From the NCBI RefSeq assembly GCF_028372415.1, contig NC_092875.1, forward strand, positions 412,619,239-412,683,238: a DNA stretch of 64,000 nucleotides. The letters run 5' to 3'. The stretch's first letter is position 1. Each line of letters starts with the position of its first letter. The DNA comes from Notamacropus eugenii (taxonomy: Eukaryota; Chordata; Mammalia; Diprotodontia; Macropodidae). Made by a program: the position numbers and the translations under genes. The notes beneath the pieces are model-generated. The model saw only the letters and a list, made by a program, of their open reading frames with translations, was not told where the DNA came from and ran no database searches. Of this stretch, positions 1 to 12,365 are shown one piece after another.

Positions 1-1525
1 ACTTAGACTTGCACTTTTTACTGAAGGACTCTAAAAGAGTGGTTTCTGCTTCATCCTTTGTTGCTTCATATGCAACATGTGACTCTCAACCACTCATAAG
101 ATGTTTCCTATATGGAGTCAGTAACCTTCAGCAAAGGCCCCTTTGAATTTAATTAAGTACCCATTTTCGCACTTGTGGTGTTGTTATAGGAAACCTCCTT
201 AATATCTCTTTTATACTTTGTGATTACGGTCAGTGATTTCACTAATTTGAGATGGAAGGGAACATCTCCACTTTCTACATGTGTAAGAGAAGTTAAAGAT
301 AGAGCTCCCTGATCAGTTTGATTAGATTTTCAGGAGGAAAGGAACCTTAAACTGTCTATACCACTTTATGTAAAGATCATTCCTATTCACAAGTTAAGTC
401 CTGATTAAGTCTCAGTGAAAATCACTTTGAGTCACTGCACTTCTTGCATTTTCTGAAGAGTAAAATAAAGGCTGTCATCTGCTCAATATATTTTTATTAA
501 ATTCTGTGAAAGCTGAAGACTGGGTTATACACATTTATAGACACCTAGACAGGATTATATTTGAAGATATCACAGAGTAAATTAGAGGTAGGAACATAAT
601 GAGCCAAATAGTATATGACCTTTGGGAGGTCAACATCTGAAATTGGGCCTCATTATTATAAGTTCAGAATCTGACCTGAGTGACCTGAGTCATCAATTAC
701 ACTCTCTTTTATAGGAAAGTAGCAAAGTAGATTTTGACAGTGTCAACAGACACGTACACACACACACATACACATACATACACACACACGCGGATCAGGT
801 GAGTGAGCTCTTTTAATTGGACATTTCTGTCTTCCCTCTCCATTCCTATAACTGGAGGTTCACAAACAGTTTAGGGATAAACTCCTGTTTCTTACAATAT
901 TCAGTCTTGCTTTAGCCAAACTGAAGTCTGTCTCCAGAAACTGCAAGGGAAATGGAGATTGACATGGTGTAATCACTCAGTTAGCATTTGGTGGGAACAT
1001 TATGGCCAACTACTCTATCCTCCAGGGAAAATAACCAGTGGGTTATTTATGGATATAAGTGCAGGTGCTCAGTTTTCTCTCAGCTGAAAGCTAGCAGGTT
1101 CAGCAATTTCCTGTCTCTTGCCTCCCTGGCAGGGCATTGATTGGCCTGATACTGGAAAAAGAAAAGGCCACCCACTGAATAAACTGTTCTCACTGCTAAT
1201 TTGCAAGCAAAAGTTGCAAGTGAGGCCTTACCTTGCATGAAGACAAGGTAAGTCACCAGCTGACCTACCAAAATTCTCCATCTTCCACCAGGAATATATT
1301 GAGATGTTGGAGAGAGTACCAGTAAAAACTGGAGCAGTTTGTCATCTTTCAGGGCCTGTGTTATGATTATAGGGGAAAGTTTTTCCTTGTTTTAGAATCA
1401 CAGAATTTTGGAACCAGAAGGAACCTCAAATTCAATGAATATTTACTAAGTTCCTATTATGTGCAAAACAGTAAGGACTTTTTTTTCCTCCATCTATGAT
1501 TTTATCGGTAAGAGTGGTACAAAGG
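1..1525. other. No gene recognised
   Basis: Apart from the CA repeat and a faint L2-like end near 1425-1475, nothing is recognised. The short minus-strand ORF at 1080-1271 shows no family features. Confidence 0.5.
751..790 (+). repeat. (CA)n microsatellite
   Basis: CA repeat with CATA interruptions. Confidence 0.9.
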
Positions 1526-1722
1526 ATATTAACCTGTGGTCCGTGAACTTTTCAATATATATTTTGACATTTCAATATAATTGGCTTCCTTTGTGATCCT
1601 ATATGTCTTATTTTATGCATTTTAAAGCATTATTTTGAGAAGAGATCCAAAGACTTCACCAAATAGATAACAGTTAAAGTAACAAGTAATAAGTAAGAAA
1701 ACAAAAAGGTTAAGAACACTTT
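1526..1722 (+). mobile_element. hAT-like nonautonomous DNA transposon, copy 1
   Basis: The ends TTAACCTGTGGTCCGTGAAC and AAAAAGGTTAAGAAC are inverted copies of a TTCTTAACCT-type terminus. The middle has CAATATAATTGG and GAGAAGAGATCC. The same family recurs at 18938, 47453 and 63928. Confidence 0.6.
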
Positions 1723-1934
1723 GTGTATGAAATTCATGGTGTGGAAAATCCTTCCAATAGTGCAAATCAGCAATTCCTCTGTAACCTATAGTTTATAGGT
1801 TATTGGTTGGGGACACAAATAAGTTAAATGACATACTCAGGGCCATACATTTAGTGTGTTTTAGAAGTACAATAAACCTGGGATTTCCTTAACTCATTAT
1901 TAGTCCCCTATCTACTAGGAGATTCTCCCTTATT

Positions 1935-2906
1935 ACTTTCTGGCTATATCATTCCCCTCCCTCAACAAACTCCTTTGTATCTCTATCATCTCTGGGATCA
2001 AATATAAGTTCTGTTTGGTGTTTAAAGTTCTTCATAAGTTGGCCTCCTCCTACCTTTCCAATCTACTCCAACTCCCCCTGCCCTCAACTTATTCTGTGAT
2101 CCAGTGACACTGTCCTCTTTGCTTTTTCTCGAATAAGATACCCCATCCCCCAACTCTGTAAATTTTCACTATTTCCCCAAGTTGGAACTCTCTCCTCCTC
2201 ACCTCTGCCTCTAAGCTTCCATGCTTTCCTTCAAGTCTCAGCTTATCTCACCTTTTACAAGAAGCATTTCATGAATTCCCCTTAATCTTAATTGTCCTGG
2301 GCTTTCTACACTAATTTAAATATCCCAGGCTTCCTAGCTAACTTTCCCTCCCTGGGCTTCGCTTGGAATCTTACCTCAAGATCTAGATCTAGATCTCTGT
2401 TAGTCTTCAGATGTCTCTGGCCCCTCCTGTGGGGTAGGGGAATAACTAGACAGAGCACTGGAGTTGGCAGCTGCACACACTTTAATGGCTACATCACTCC
2501 CCCCGGGATCCCCCCAATGCCCCAGTATATCTTTAGGCACCAGAGCTCCTCCCATGTTCCTCTCCGTAGGCAGAGCCTATCCTGTTACTGAAGAGTTCCC
2601 AGTACCTCGTAGCTTACTAGACCAGCTAGCACGCTACGTAAGCAGGTTAACACCTCCAGGTGTCTCTACTTTCCATACAGGAGGCCACGTCCAGAGCTGG
2701 GCCCCAACACTTAATGTCTTCCCTCTGTCAATTATCCCCAATTTTATGTGGTATATGTCTTGTTGGTACATAGTTGTTAGCATGCTGTCTCCTCCACTAG
2801 ACTTGAACTCCCTAAGAGCAGAGAATGTCTTGTGCTTTGCATCCCAGTGTTTAGTAAGGTGCATGGCAAATAGTGGGTACTCAACAAAAGCTTGTTGACT
2901 GACTAT
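1935..2906 (+). mobile_element. L2 LINE 3' end, split by the solo LTR
   Basis: GGGATCAAATATAAGTTCTG, CTTCAAGTCTCAGCTTATCT, then after the LTR CTCCCTAAGAGCAGAGAATG and a terminal TTGTTGACTGACT. Removing the LTR and one CTTAAT restores a continuous L2. Confidence 0.8.
2293..2709 (+). mobile_element. Solo LTR of an endogenous retrovirus (fossil)
   Basis: A 417-bp block begins TGTCCTGGG, ends GGCCCCAACA, and is flanked by identical 6-bp duplications CTTAAT (2287-2292 and 2710-2715). It interrupts an L2 that resumes exactly afterwards. TG...CA ends with a 6-bp duplication fit class II (ERVK-like) elements. No internal retroviral sequence is present, so it is a solo LTR left by recombination. It looks younger than its L2 host; no close age can be given. 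Orientation is uncertain. Confidence 0.7.
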
Positions 2907-3369
2907 CTAATGGGCCTAAACATGATACCAGCATCAGAATTACTAAATACCTGAAGATTCCCCCCTCCAATAATCCCCATTCTTTTGTTGGACCCCCTTT
3001 CTTCCTTAGATTACCAGAGGTGTTTGGTGTATCCCTTGGTGATTCCAGACCTTCCCACTGCAGTATGTCACTCAGATCTGTTATACAATAGAAGGGGCCC
3101 ATGTTCAGGCCCTTTCCTTATGCCCTTCAGACCTTCTGCCTACTAACCTGAAAAACAAATCCATGTTATTTTTTTCCCATGGATACTAAATAATTATTGT
3201 TTTAGCTCACCTGAATCAATGCTCATTTTAACTGGGGCCTTTTGGAGACAATATCTTAACTGAAAGAAAGTAACAAGTGCTGGAAATTTCAGAAATCCTG
3301 ATAGGATATGGGCATATCTAAGAAAAGAACTGGGAGATGAGCATGGGAAACTGGTTGGATAAATTCCTT

Positions 3370-3535
3370 AATCACCAAAATATAGTTTATCACCTACTGT
3401 GTGAAAGACAGTATATTGGGGAAGTCAGGCAATGCTAATGTTAAGGTAAGAACCAGTCCTTGCCTTTAGGGAGCTTGAAATCTACTTAAGATTAGATACA
3501 CGTGGAGAATATTACAAATGGAACAAGAAATGATA
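3370..3535 (-). mobile_element. L2 fragment
   Basis: Reversed L2 end: CACCTACTGTGTGAAAGACA and CCTTTAGGGAGCTTGAAATC. Confidence 0.6.
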
Positions 3536-4109
3536 AAAGTGCCAATGAACAATTGTTATAGACTGGTTCTAACTCAAAACAAGTCTCATAGTTTAGATTT
3601 AGAAGACTGGAATGAAATAAGATATTAATAGATCACTTAGTTCACAAAAGAAGATTTATGTTTCTAAAGTAAAGGATGGATATTTAACAATGATGCAGGC
3701 CCTAACGCACAGAGATGTGGGTCCCCTTTGTTTCTATACAAAGACAGGAGTGGTCAGCATCATGGGTTGTGGTGACTATTGTGGCTTTGGGACATCCACC
3801 AAGGTTCAGGGATACTGATTCCCCATGGACTGATTATTATATACACTTAGTCCATCACAAAGCCAAGTCAATGGCTTGAGCCTTAGACCTCTGGGCCTCA
3901 AATGTCAGAAGTGATTTCCTCTTGGAGACTGGGCAAAGAGAGGGAAAACTCTTAGCTTAAATTAAAAGAGTTATCCACTTTTAGATCTTTGAGCATAGGG
4001 ATGTGAGGAGATAAAAGTGCTGTTTGAGAAGAGACTAATAGCAATACTGTTTTAAGAACAACTTTGAGCAAATAAGTCATTTTGACTATTATAAATATCT
4101 AAATTAAAG

Positions 4110-4192
4110 GACATATGAAGAAAGATGTTATCTGCATCCAGAGAAAGAATGGGTAAAGTATGTATAAAGTAATTATACATATATACGTATAT

Positions 4193-4240
<48 letters not shown>

Positions 4241-4330
4241 ATTTGCATCTAATGGAAGCCACTTCCAGAGTGGAGGAGGAGGGAGAGAAGGAAGGAAAAA
4301 AGAAAAAAATTACATCATAACTTTATTATA
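4110..4330 (+). mobile_element. Possible old L1 3' end around a CA repeat
   Basis: GATGTTATCTGCATCCAGAG followed by a CA tract and an A-rich purine tail resembles the 3' end of an older marsupial L1 family. Weak, because the middle is low-complexity. Confidence 0.35.
4195..4238 (+). repeat. (CA)n microsatellite
   Basis: Pure AC repeat of about 22 units; the frames across it (CVCV peptides) are not genes. Confidence 0.95.
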
Positions 4331-4809
4331 TTTAAAATCAATAGTAAATTGTACATAATAGATTTGCAGTTTCATGCATAACCATTTTTTAAATTATTCT
4401 ATGCTATGGAAATGCTTATTTTATTCCATAAATTAAAAATAGAATAAATAAGTGAAAAATAAAAATAACTATTATAAAAAATATTAATATAATATTTTAA
4501 AGGCAAAAATAAAGGAGAAGAGGAAGATGGCCATTTCTTCAGACTCTTCCTGTCTGTTAGAATTGTCCTCTACCCATAGCCACTGATAAATCATTCCTGT
4601 TCCCAAGCTGCATATCTAGCAGGTCTCACACCTTCAGTACTGTTCTCTAGCCACTTTCCCAACAGTCGAATCAATAGTCTCTCCCTACTGTCATCCTATA
4701 TTTTTAGTAAAGGAATCAAATCAGTGCTACCATTCCTGGAAAGGATGTCACTCAGTCACCCTACGAATACACAATGTCTGTGATCTTCCAGATAAAATCA
4801 CCCTTTCTT

Positions 4810-4965
4810 AGCCACCACTACTTGCCAGTATGAATTCTCTTGCCCTATTGGAACGTATGTTCCTTGAGAACAAAGGTTGTCTTGTTTTTTGTGTCTGTAT
4901 TCCCAATGCTTAACACAGGATCTGGCTCATAGGAAGCACTTAGTAAATGTTTCATTTGTTCCTTC
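4810..4965 (+). mobile_element. L2 3' end
   Basis: CTTGAGAACAAAGGTTGTCT and AGGAAGCACTTAGTAAATG. Weaker L2-like sequence may extend left to 4520. Confidence 0.7.
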
Positions 4966-5039
4966 TTTTATCTGGCCAACACAATTTTGAAGTGATGAAT
5001 CTCAAAGCTTGAAGAAAAGTAACTTTTTTTCAATTGAAT

Positions 5040-5200
5040 AGGCTATAATAATAATTATGTAGTACTTTAGACTTTCCAAGTGACTTTAGAATTTGTTTTC
5101 ATTTTTAATACTCATAACTTCTTTTTAAGATGGGTAGTAAAAGTATTATTAGCCCATTTAAATGATAAGGGGAAAAAATGAAAGGCACAATTAAAGTGAT
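5040..5200 (-). mobile_element. CORE-SINE fragment, decayed
   Basis: GACTTTAGAATTTGTTTTCA and TATTATTAGCCCATTTAAAT resemble the 3' half of MIR-type SINEs reversed. Confidence 0.35.
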
Positions 5201-5854
5201 TTTCTCTGAACTGGACCAGAATCTTATCCTCTTCTGACTCTTGGTGTAGGGACCTTTCCACTGTAAGTATGACTAGCCTACTATGTGGTCCATTGTCTAT
5301 TCAATGAGTAAGGAGATCTACAAAGCCCCAGGGAAGGTGCCAGGACTTAACTCTCTCAAAGAAGAGGTCTTTGCAGTCCTTTACTATATCTGCAATGGAA
5401 GTTAACGCTTTCGAGGACTGAAGTTATATCTTCTGCTTTAGCTTTTGGAGGGATTCAGCAAGTTCCAGAAACTGTGGCTTGATGGATGCCACAGAGTTTT
5501 AATTGCTCAAAGCAAGGTAGTACTTAGATCATTAAATCTAAGGTTTATAGGTCACTTTGGCCACCATCTTCGATTGAGCCTTGGAAAAGAGAACCCAGGA
5601 ACTACAGTCTTCAAGAGCAAGTAGGACTGCCAAAAACACCAGCCCTACTTCCAGCCCACCCCTTATAATCATCTTCCAGGAAAAGAACTCTTATGGATAT
5701 GAAACCTAGATAAAGTTTCTGAAAGCCTAGAAAAGAAAACTCTTGCCAATGTTAAATGGTTCAACCTCAGAAACAGATGTAGTTTTAGAGATAAAAATTA
5801 CATTAATGCATTGATGAAAATGCATTACCATATATTTTGCTGCTGTACCCAACC

Positions 5855-5995
5855 TAAGGAACATTGGCCTTTCCACCTCCCTTGCAGCTGAAATCTCCTA
5901 TATTTGTCTCCACCTATTAGAATATAAACTCCTTGAGTACAGTCATTAATGTCTTACTTTTCTCTTTGTATTCACATCTTGTCTAAGAAGTACTT
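5855..5995 (+). mobile_element. L2 fragment, decayed
   Basis: CACCTATTAGAATATAAACTC and CCTTGAGTACAG match the L2 3' region. Confidence 0.5.
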
Positions 5996-7274
5996 TTCCA
6001 TTCATTCCTTTAGTCAGTAACACTGGAATTAATATTCTGACTTCAGCCGAAGGTAGCGAGTATAACTAATTTCTCAATAACTTCTACATTAAACTGGCAC
6101 TTTTGGAATCAGTAACCATAGGTAGAAAATCAATTCAATATAAAAATGACATTTAAGTGAGAATAACGCTTGAGACTATCATCGGCCATCAGCAATCTAG
6201 CCCTTATTAGTTTATTAGACTAGTCCTAGCAGAGAGAAATTGTTCCTTGAGATAATGTCACACAGATTCAGTAAAGTTTTGAAAGTAGCTGGAGGGAACA
6301 TTCAATATCAAATCTGAGGTGGAATTATAAAGTCAGGATGCTTTTTTGGAGAAAGAGTGAGCAACACTTTTCTTTCCATGGATGTCTGAAGGAAGAGGAA
6401 TGCTGCAAGTGAAACTGAAGTGTCCCAAATCAATTCCACCTCCTTCCCAGTCTTGCTTAGCTTTATTCTTATTTGCATGAATCCTCTCTGAATAACTTCA
6501 TGCAGCCCAGGCTTTTCTACATTTTCAATGACTTGTTTCTTCTCACAGTGTCATCACTACTCTTTTCTTCCCTTTTTCATAGCCAGTCTAAGATTTATGA
6601 GGAATGTGATATTTTATAGTCTATCGAAGAGTCAGACATATTTATTATTCTCTCTCTTCCTCTACTCCTTTCAGTGATGGCTTTTGGAGCTCAATGTGAT
6701 CACTACAGGCAAGGAACAACATCAAGGCTTCCATATAAAAGGGCTCATGCAATGCATCAACAAACAGAAATCAGATTTTCAATAACAACCAAATGCTTTC
6801 TGTGCAACCGACAGCCCCTGACATCTGTCAGAGACATGTTTATAATTGCTTTCCACTCATTCATTGTGCAGAGAAAAGATTCCTTTCAGAACACTGCTTT
6901 TTGTTTTGTTTTTACTCTGAATGAATAGTATTTTGAGACCAAGACTTCTAAAATCCATATATATCATAGCTAGTGTAGGAAAGGGCACATAAGGGCTGAT
7001 GAAGAGAACTTTCTGGTCAGCTTGATGAATTTTAAGAGTGATATGAATATCTAGTTATTGGTTCATATATTTAAGGACCTAGGGAATTCAGAGAAAGGTC
7101 CCAATGTGACTAAATAAGTAAAAATTGATAGCCATTAATGAGAATCAGACCCACATGTTTGAGTACATCTTTCTTTACATCTAACAATAGACAAAGTAAA
7201 TGGGGAAGATAGATGTAGATAGACAGAAACATATCCCTTAGAGTATTCATAGCTATTATTAAATCCACTATCAT

Positions 7275-7470
7275 CCTGGGCCATTTCCAGTCATCCTGAT
7301 GAATATCTGGTCACTGGACCCAGATGGCTCTGGAGGAGAAGTGAGGCTGGTGACCTTGCACAGCCCTCCCTCACTCAAATGCAAGTCAACTGCAAGTCAT
7401 GTCATCATTTCCCTGATGTCATGGTCCTCTTTGAAAACAAAGGACAAACACAATAAGTTCCTCAAAAGAT
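7275..7470 (+). mobile_element. RTE-type SINE tail
   Basis: It matches only the 3' tail of the SINE at 49144 (GATGGCTCTGGAGGAGAAGT, GACAAACACA). Either a 5'-truncated SINE or an RTE end. Confidence 0.65.
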
Positions 7471-7544
7471 TAGGAGAAACAAACATCTCTTTTGCCTGAG
7501 GTCACTAGGGAGCACAGGATTTTAGGTTTATAGGTATAAAGAAT

Positions 7545-7803
7545 TTACACTGATAGCCCAGAGGCCTACTGGGGTACAGTACCTAGAGTCAGAAAGTCCC
7601 AAGTTCAAATTTTACCTTAGATGATAGCTGTACAACACTGGGTAAGTCGCATAACTTCTGCTTGCCTCAGTTTTCTTATCTGCAAAGTGTGGACAATAAT
7701 AGGACCTACCTCCTACTGTTATTGTGCAAATGAAATATGATAACATTTGGAAAACACTTTGCTTTGCAAAACCTTAAAGACTATATAAGGGCTAACTATT
7801 GTT
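7545..7803 (+). mobile_element. CORE-SINE (MIR/Ther type)
   Basis: GTCAGAAAGTCCCAAGTTCA, TGCCTCAGTTTTCTTATCTG, and an L2-like end AAAACCTTAAAGACTATATA. Confidence 0.72.
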
Positions 7804-7834
7804 ACAGAATTTCAGTTAGGGACCCAGTCTTCTT

Positions 7835-7930
7835 GTGTTAACAGATGAGGAAACTGTAGCTCAAACCAGTTAAGTAACTCATGTAAGATAATAAGAGGTA
7901 AAATTGGAATTTAAACCCAGGTGTTCTGTG
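7835..7930 (-). mobile_element. CORE-SINE fragment
   Basis: ACAGATGAGGAAACTGTAGC and AAACCCAGGTGTTCTGTGG. Confidence 0.5.
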
Positions 7931-8704
7931 GTCAGTTCCAAGGGGAGATGGACCATGCTTAATGGTAAAATTTGGATAGAAGAGACGGAATATGGGCATT
8001 ACAGAGTGGGAGAAAGGAATGAGCAAAAGCAGAGCCACCCTTCACATATTTGCCAATGGACTACGAATGGCCAACCAAATGCCTGAGGTTTTTGCAAATC
8101 ACAGAGATTGGAGATTGAAGTAGCATTACCTACTCAAAACATTTGTATGGGAACAGCACCAATGCATGAAATTTGAAAGCAAATAGTAAACTTTCCTTAC
8201 CTGCTCCTCATCCCAAGTTATTATCCAGATTGTCTCTGAATGACTTCAGAACCCAAATGGAAATTTTCTGGTACTCATAGACACTCAAGGAAAGTGACCA
8301 GAGCCAGAAATGTTGCCTGGGTGAGGACTTTCCAGTGCAGTGAGTTTGAATAGATTTATAGAACTATCCCACAAAGCATGATCAGAGTTTTCATTCTTGG
8401 TTCTGGTAGACCATGAGATGGCTTTGGGGCCTGCTTCCAGACATGTATTACTCAGGGCTAAAGAGTTTAAACTTTGAGATGCTAAGGAGTCCTCTTATGA
8501 GATGTGAACTCATCAGAGATAATGAGTCAAGAGAACAACCTCTCCCCTCTGCTTCTCTCTTCTCTTCTATCAGCTATTCCAAGAGGGCATCAAAAGGAAG
8601 ATCCTCACTTTTGTACATCCACTCAGACAATAACTCTTCTCTTAGAAAGCCTTGCCTTCTGGCAGAAAGAGGTCAGGGGAAGGAGGCAAATAAAGAAACC
8701 ATTA

Positions 8705-9310
8705 GATAGGCAACAAACATTTGTTAAGCTCTTGCTACATACTAGGCACTGCACTAAGCACAGAGGATAAAAAAAAAAAAGGTGAAAACACAGGTCCTGC
8801 TCTCAAGGAATATACATTTTTAAAAGAGAGTCATTAAGAAAGAGGGACAAGGGGCAGCTAGGTGACAAACTGAGTAGAACACTGGGCCTGGAGTCAGAAA
8901 GACTCATCTTTCTGAGCTCAAATCTGACCTCAGACATTTATTAACTACGTGACCCTGGGCAAATCCCTTCATCCTGCTTGCCTCTGTTTCCTTTTCTGTA
9001 AAATGATCTGGAGAAGGAAAGGACAAACCACTCCAGTATCTTTGCCAAAAAAACCCTAAATGAGATCACAAAGTGTCAGATACAACTGAAAAACAACTGA
9101 AAAATAACACAGTGAGAACGATATAAATATCTAGATACAGACAAGATGTGTGCAGAATAGTGGAAGGTGATGTGAGAGGGCCAGCTAGAAAAGGCAGGAG
9201 GGTGGGATTTGAACGGGGTGTTGAAGGAAGCCGGAAAAACTAAAGGGCATATGTGAGGAAGACCATTCTAGGCAAAGACCCTGGGAGATGGTGTCCTGCT
9301 GAGGAAGTAC
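8705..9310 (-). mobile_element. L2, split by a SINE
   Basis: GCTACATACTAGGCACTGCA, CTCTCAAGGAATATACATTT before, and GGATTTGAACGGGGTGTTGA, CCATTCTAGGCAAAGAC after the SINE at 8850-9111. The two halves fit one reversed L2. An A12 run lies at about 8769. Confidence 0.7.
8850..9111 (+). mobile_element. CORE-SINE with BovB-like tail
   Basis: GGGCAGCTAGGTGACAAACT head, ACGTGACCCTGGGCAAATCC core, and the tail GTGTCAGATACAACTGAAAA. Inserted in an L2. Confidence 0.8.
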
Positions 9311-10255
9311 ACATAGGCCTTTACTTCACTCCTTCCTTTTCCTTGGGCCCAACAAGAACTAACTGGCCCTGACTGCTATGTTGCAGTCCTAGTCTATGAC
9401 AGGTAAACTCACATGGGTAAGGGAAGATCTACAACAGAAAAGTAGAGCATCAGCAACCTCGTCTCTGCTCAATATTTGTTCCAGCAGTGTGTTTATCCAG
9501 TGTGGGCTCAGGGTCAATGCCCGGTCTGCATCTCTCGGTAGGAACCTTCCTCTTATCTTCCTGGAAGATTATATCTACCGAAGGAAGTGTAAAACAGAGG
9601 CACCAAAATCCATCAGGAGGAAGGAAGTCTAATAAAGATGAGAAGAGAATCAAAGATGACCTATTCAATATAAGCACCATATATTTTCATGGATCTTGGA
9701 ATTGTTTACATGCAATAATAAAACTGGAGGTGTTCTATTCTGTAGAAATCATCGATAATTCCATTTTAGATCTCAACAAAATGAATAAAGGTAAATGTTG
9801 CTGCATTTGTGACCTACATTTGTTCCTTCGAAGAGTTCAGTTTTTAAAAATAAAATGAAAATGTCAACTACTTGAAGCTCAGTGCAAATCAGACGGGGCA
9901 CCTATTTTGCATATCTTATTGGATAAAGGATGACAATAAGAAGTATAATATATATTTTGCCTTTTCTTAAGATGTGATCAGTACCTACTGGAGAGAGAAG
10001 ACATATGGAAGAAAGGGGAAACAATATAGTTTGAATAGTGGAAGCAGTTAAGTCTTGTAAGAGTTCAGAGAAAGAAGAGATCTGTGTAGGCTGAGTTGAA
10101 CAGAAAAGCACTTTGTAAATGCAAATTGGTGCAAGCATTTTGTCATGTTTTACCACTGTGTTGGAGTGTTATTAAGAATGAGACTGATTTTTACCATTTA
10201 TCTTTCCTTCCATGAAATGATACACCACCTCCTTGAAGGAAAAGAGAAAAGAAAG
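9310..10255. other. Nothing recognised
   Basis: The 123-residue frame at 9487-9858 looks random (no domain, AT-driven residues). No repeat identified. Confidence 0.45.
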
Positions 10256-10259
10256 AGAA

Positions 10260-10505
10260 TAAGCAATTTTCTATACCACCTACTATGTGCCAAGCACTAT
10301 ACTAAGTAGTTATCTCATTTTATCATTAAAAAACCAGGAGAGGTAGGCGCTATTATTATCCTCATTTTACAGATGAGGAAAATGAGGCAAATGGAGGTTA
10401 AGTGACTTTCCCAGGGTCACAGAGCTGGTAAGTATCTGAGGCCTGATTTGAAATGAAAAATTCCTAAATCCAGCCCAAAGATCTATCCAGTCTGAGACCT
10501 AACTG
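10260..10505 (-). mobile_element. CORE-SINE (MIR/Ther type)
   Basis: GGCGCTATTATTATCCTCAT and TCCCAGGGTCACAGAGCTGG. Confidence 0.75.
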
Positions 10506-10669
10506 GATCTATTTGTTCTGGCTGAAGCCACTTTCCACAGAGGGGAAGTAGAATATTCTTACGTTAGATAACAAGACATTTGAATACTTTAAAATACAAA
10601 CAGTTAAGGTCACTCTTTACCGACTTCATTGAATATCTTCACTTTGACATTCAGAGTATGAGGGAGCTT

Positions 10670-10775
10670 TTTACAATGGATAGAGTACTTATTGGTCCTA
10701 GCGTCAGAAATACCTAGCTTCGAAACTGATCCTCTGAAACTTACCTGGAAAGTCACTTAACATCTATGCATCTAG
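10670..10775 (+). mobile_element. CORE-SINE fragment
   Basis: ACAATGGATAGAGTACTTAT, then AAAGTCACTTAACATC. Confidence 0.45.
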
Positions 10776-10984
10776 GTCAGTTCTCTAAGAGTGAGTTACT
10801 AAATCATAGAAGGATGGTTTTCTGCACTGGTGGAGGGAATTCCTGAGCCATTTGTTTTCTTTTCCTGACAAATTCACAAATCCTTCCCATAATACATGGC
10901 TCAAGCTTTTTTCGTCCTTTATTTTAATTAAATTGCAAAAAAAACAAGTACGCATACACAAATGAATGAATGAGAAAGTATGTT

Positions 10985-11460
10985 TTAAATGTTTACTAAG
11001 CACCATAGATACAGATACAGGAAAGCTGACAGGCTCTGCCTTCAAAGAGATCACATTCTAAGCAGAGATGACAGCATACAGATGGGAACTAGAGAAGGGG
11101 TGGTAGTGTACCAATATTGGTATGGTTTGGAAATGACCAAGAAGCTTTACAAAGGCCTTATTTGGGGAAAGATAAGGCAAAAGTTCACCTATTAGAGTGC
11201 AGGGATCTGGGGAGGATGGTCACACTGTAAGTATTGTGGTTTTGGAAAAGTCCAGAAATTATACAGAGTAAATATGTAAAAAGAACAAATACAGAGCACT
11301 TAAATACTCGGTAGCTGGGGAGATGCCAGCAATTTGGATGGATTAGGAAAGGTGGGTAATATTGAGATATGTCTTGAATGAAGATGGGGATTTTATGAAG
11401 TAGAGGAGCTAGAAAGTATAGCATGCTAAAGAAGAAAAGATTGGGGGCAGGGAAATATGA
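10985..11460 (-). mobile_element. L2 fragment
   Basis: TTTACTAAGCACCATAGATA, CTTCAAAGAGATCACATTCT and GATATGTCTTGAATGAAGAT match reversed L2 order. Confidence 0.6.
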
Positions 11461-11569
11461 CAGCTCTCTTCATTTTTTTTTGAGGTCTATTATGTTCAAG
11501 CAGAATTTTATTGGTTCTCCCTGGCCCCAGAAAACAAAACTAGGAATAATGTGAAGAGACAAATTAAGG

Positions 11570-11760
11570 GGAGAGAAGAATTTTCCTAAATAATAGGCCT
11601 AACCAAAACTGGAATGGGCTGTTTTGGGAGATTGTGCATTTCCCCTCACTGGGAAATGCTTTCAAGTTAATTCCGTATGACGAACTGACAAGTATGCTGT
11701 ATGGGAATAATTTTTCATGTCTGACCAGAAAGTTTCAGGGGTCCTTTACATGGTGGAATT
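11570..11760 (+). mobile_element. CR1/L3 LINE fragment
   Basis: GGAATGGGCTGTTTTGGGAG and CCCCTCACTGGGAAATGCTT match the CR1 3' region found across amniotes. Confidence 0.6.
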
Positions 11761-12365
11761 CCATAATTTTGTAATTAGTGGTAGTACATGAGGACAAAGT
11801 CAAGATGTGCTCTAGCAAAAGCCAGTGGAACATGTGATGAATACAGTGAAGAGGGCAAGTCCTATAAGAGGTCACAGAAAAGTGCTGGAAAGGGACACCA
11901 CTCTTTTTTTTTTTTTTTTTTTTATGATATCTAGAAATGCCTTCTGGTGTGAAGATTGATGAAGGCTAGTAAGATTTGGTCTGCTATACCCAAGGGTTTC
12001 CTGGGGAGGCAATGGTGGTCAGTTCTCCTTTCACAGTTTGCAGAATACATTATAAGTCAGAACAGAAAGTTCAAAACTCCTCTAAGTGATTACTCTCCTC
12101 TAGAACTATGCTGCTCATGTAGAACCATAACTAGGAATTATTTAACATGGGCCAAAAACATTTGGAGAATGTAATGATAGATGGTGGTGCAGAGAACATC
12201 TGGAGGGTGGGGGATTAGGAAAGCTTTAATGTTACTTAGGATTGGTTCCTTAGGATAGTCGGGTGGTAACTTTACTTTCACTGGAAAACAGGGTAGCCAT
12301 TATCCCAGAGTGTAGCCCATAGATGTTGGATGAACAGTGGAACTTGGGAAACAGATATTATATTA
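11760..12365. other. Nothing recognised
   Basis: Only the poly(T) run stands out. Confidence 0.45.
11905..11924 (+). repeat. Poly(T) run
   Basis: About 20 T; could be the reversed tail of a retrocopy, but no body was recognised to its right. Confidence 0.7.

Larger units (their letters stand above)
5200..8700. other. Sequence between listed repeats: nothing recognised
   Basis: Unassigned at 5200-5850, 5995-7270 and 7930-8700. ORFs such as 6674-6928 and 8413-8709 have no family signature or splice context I trust. Confidence 0.45.

Noticed and set aside
2464-2898. A 144-residue ORF
   Set aside because: It spans the solo LTR and L2 and has no protein-family content.
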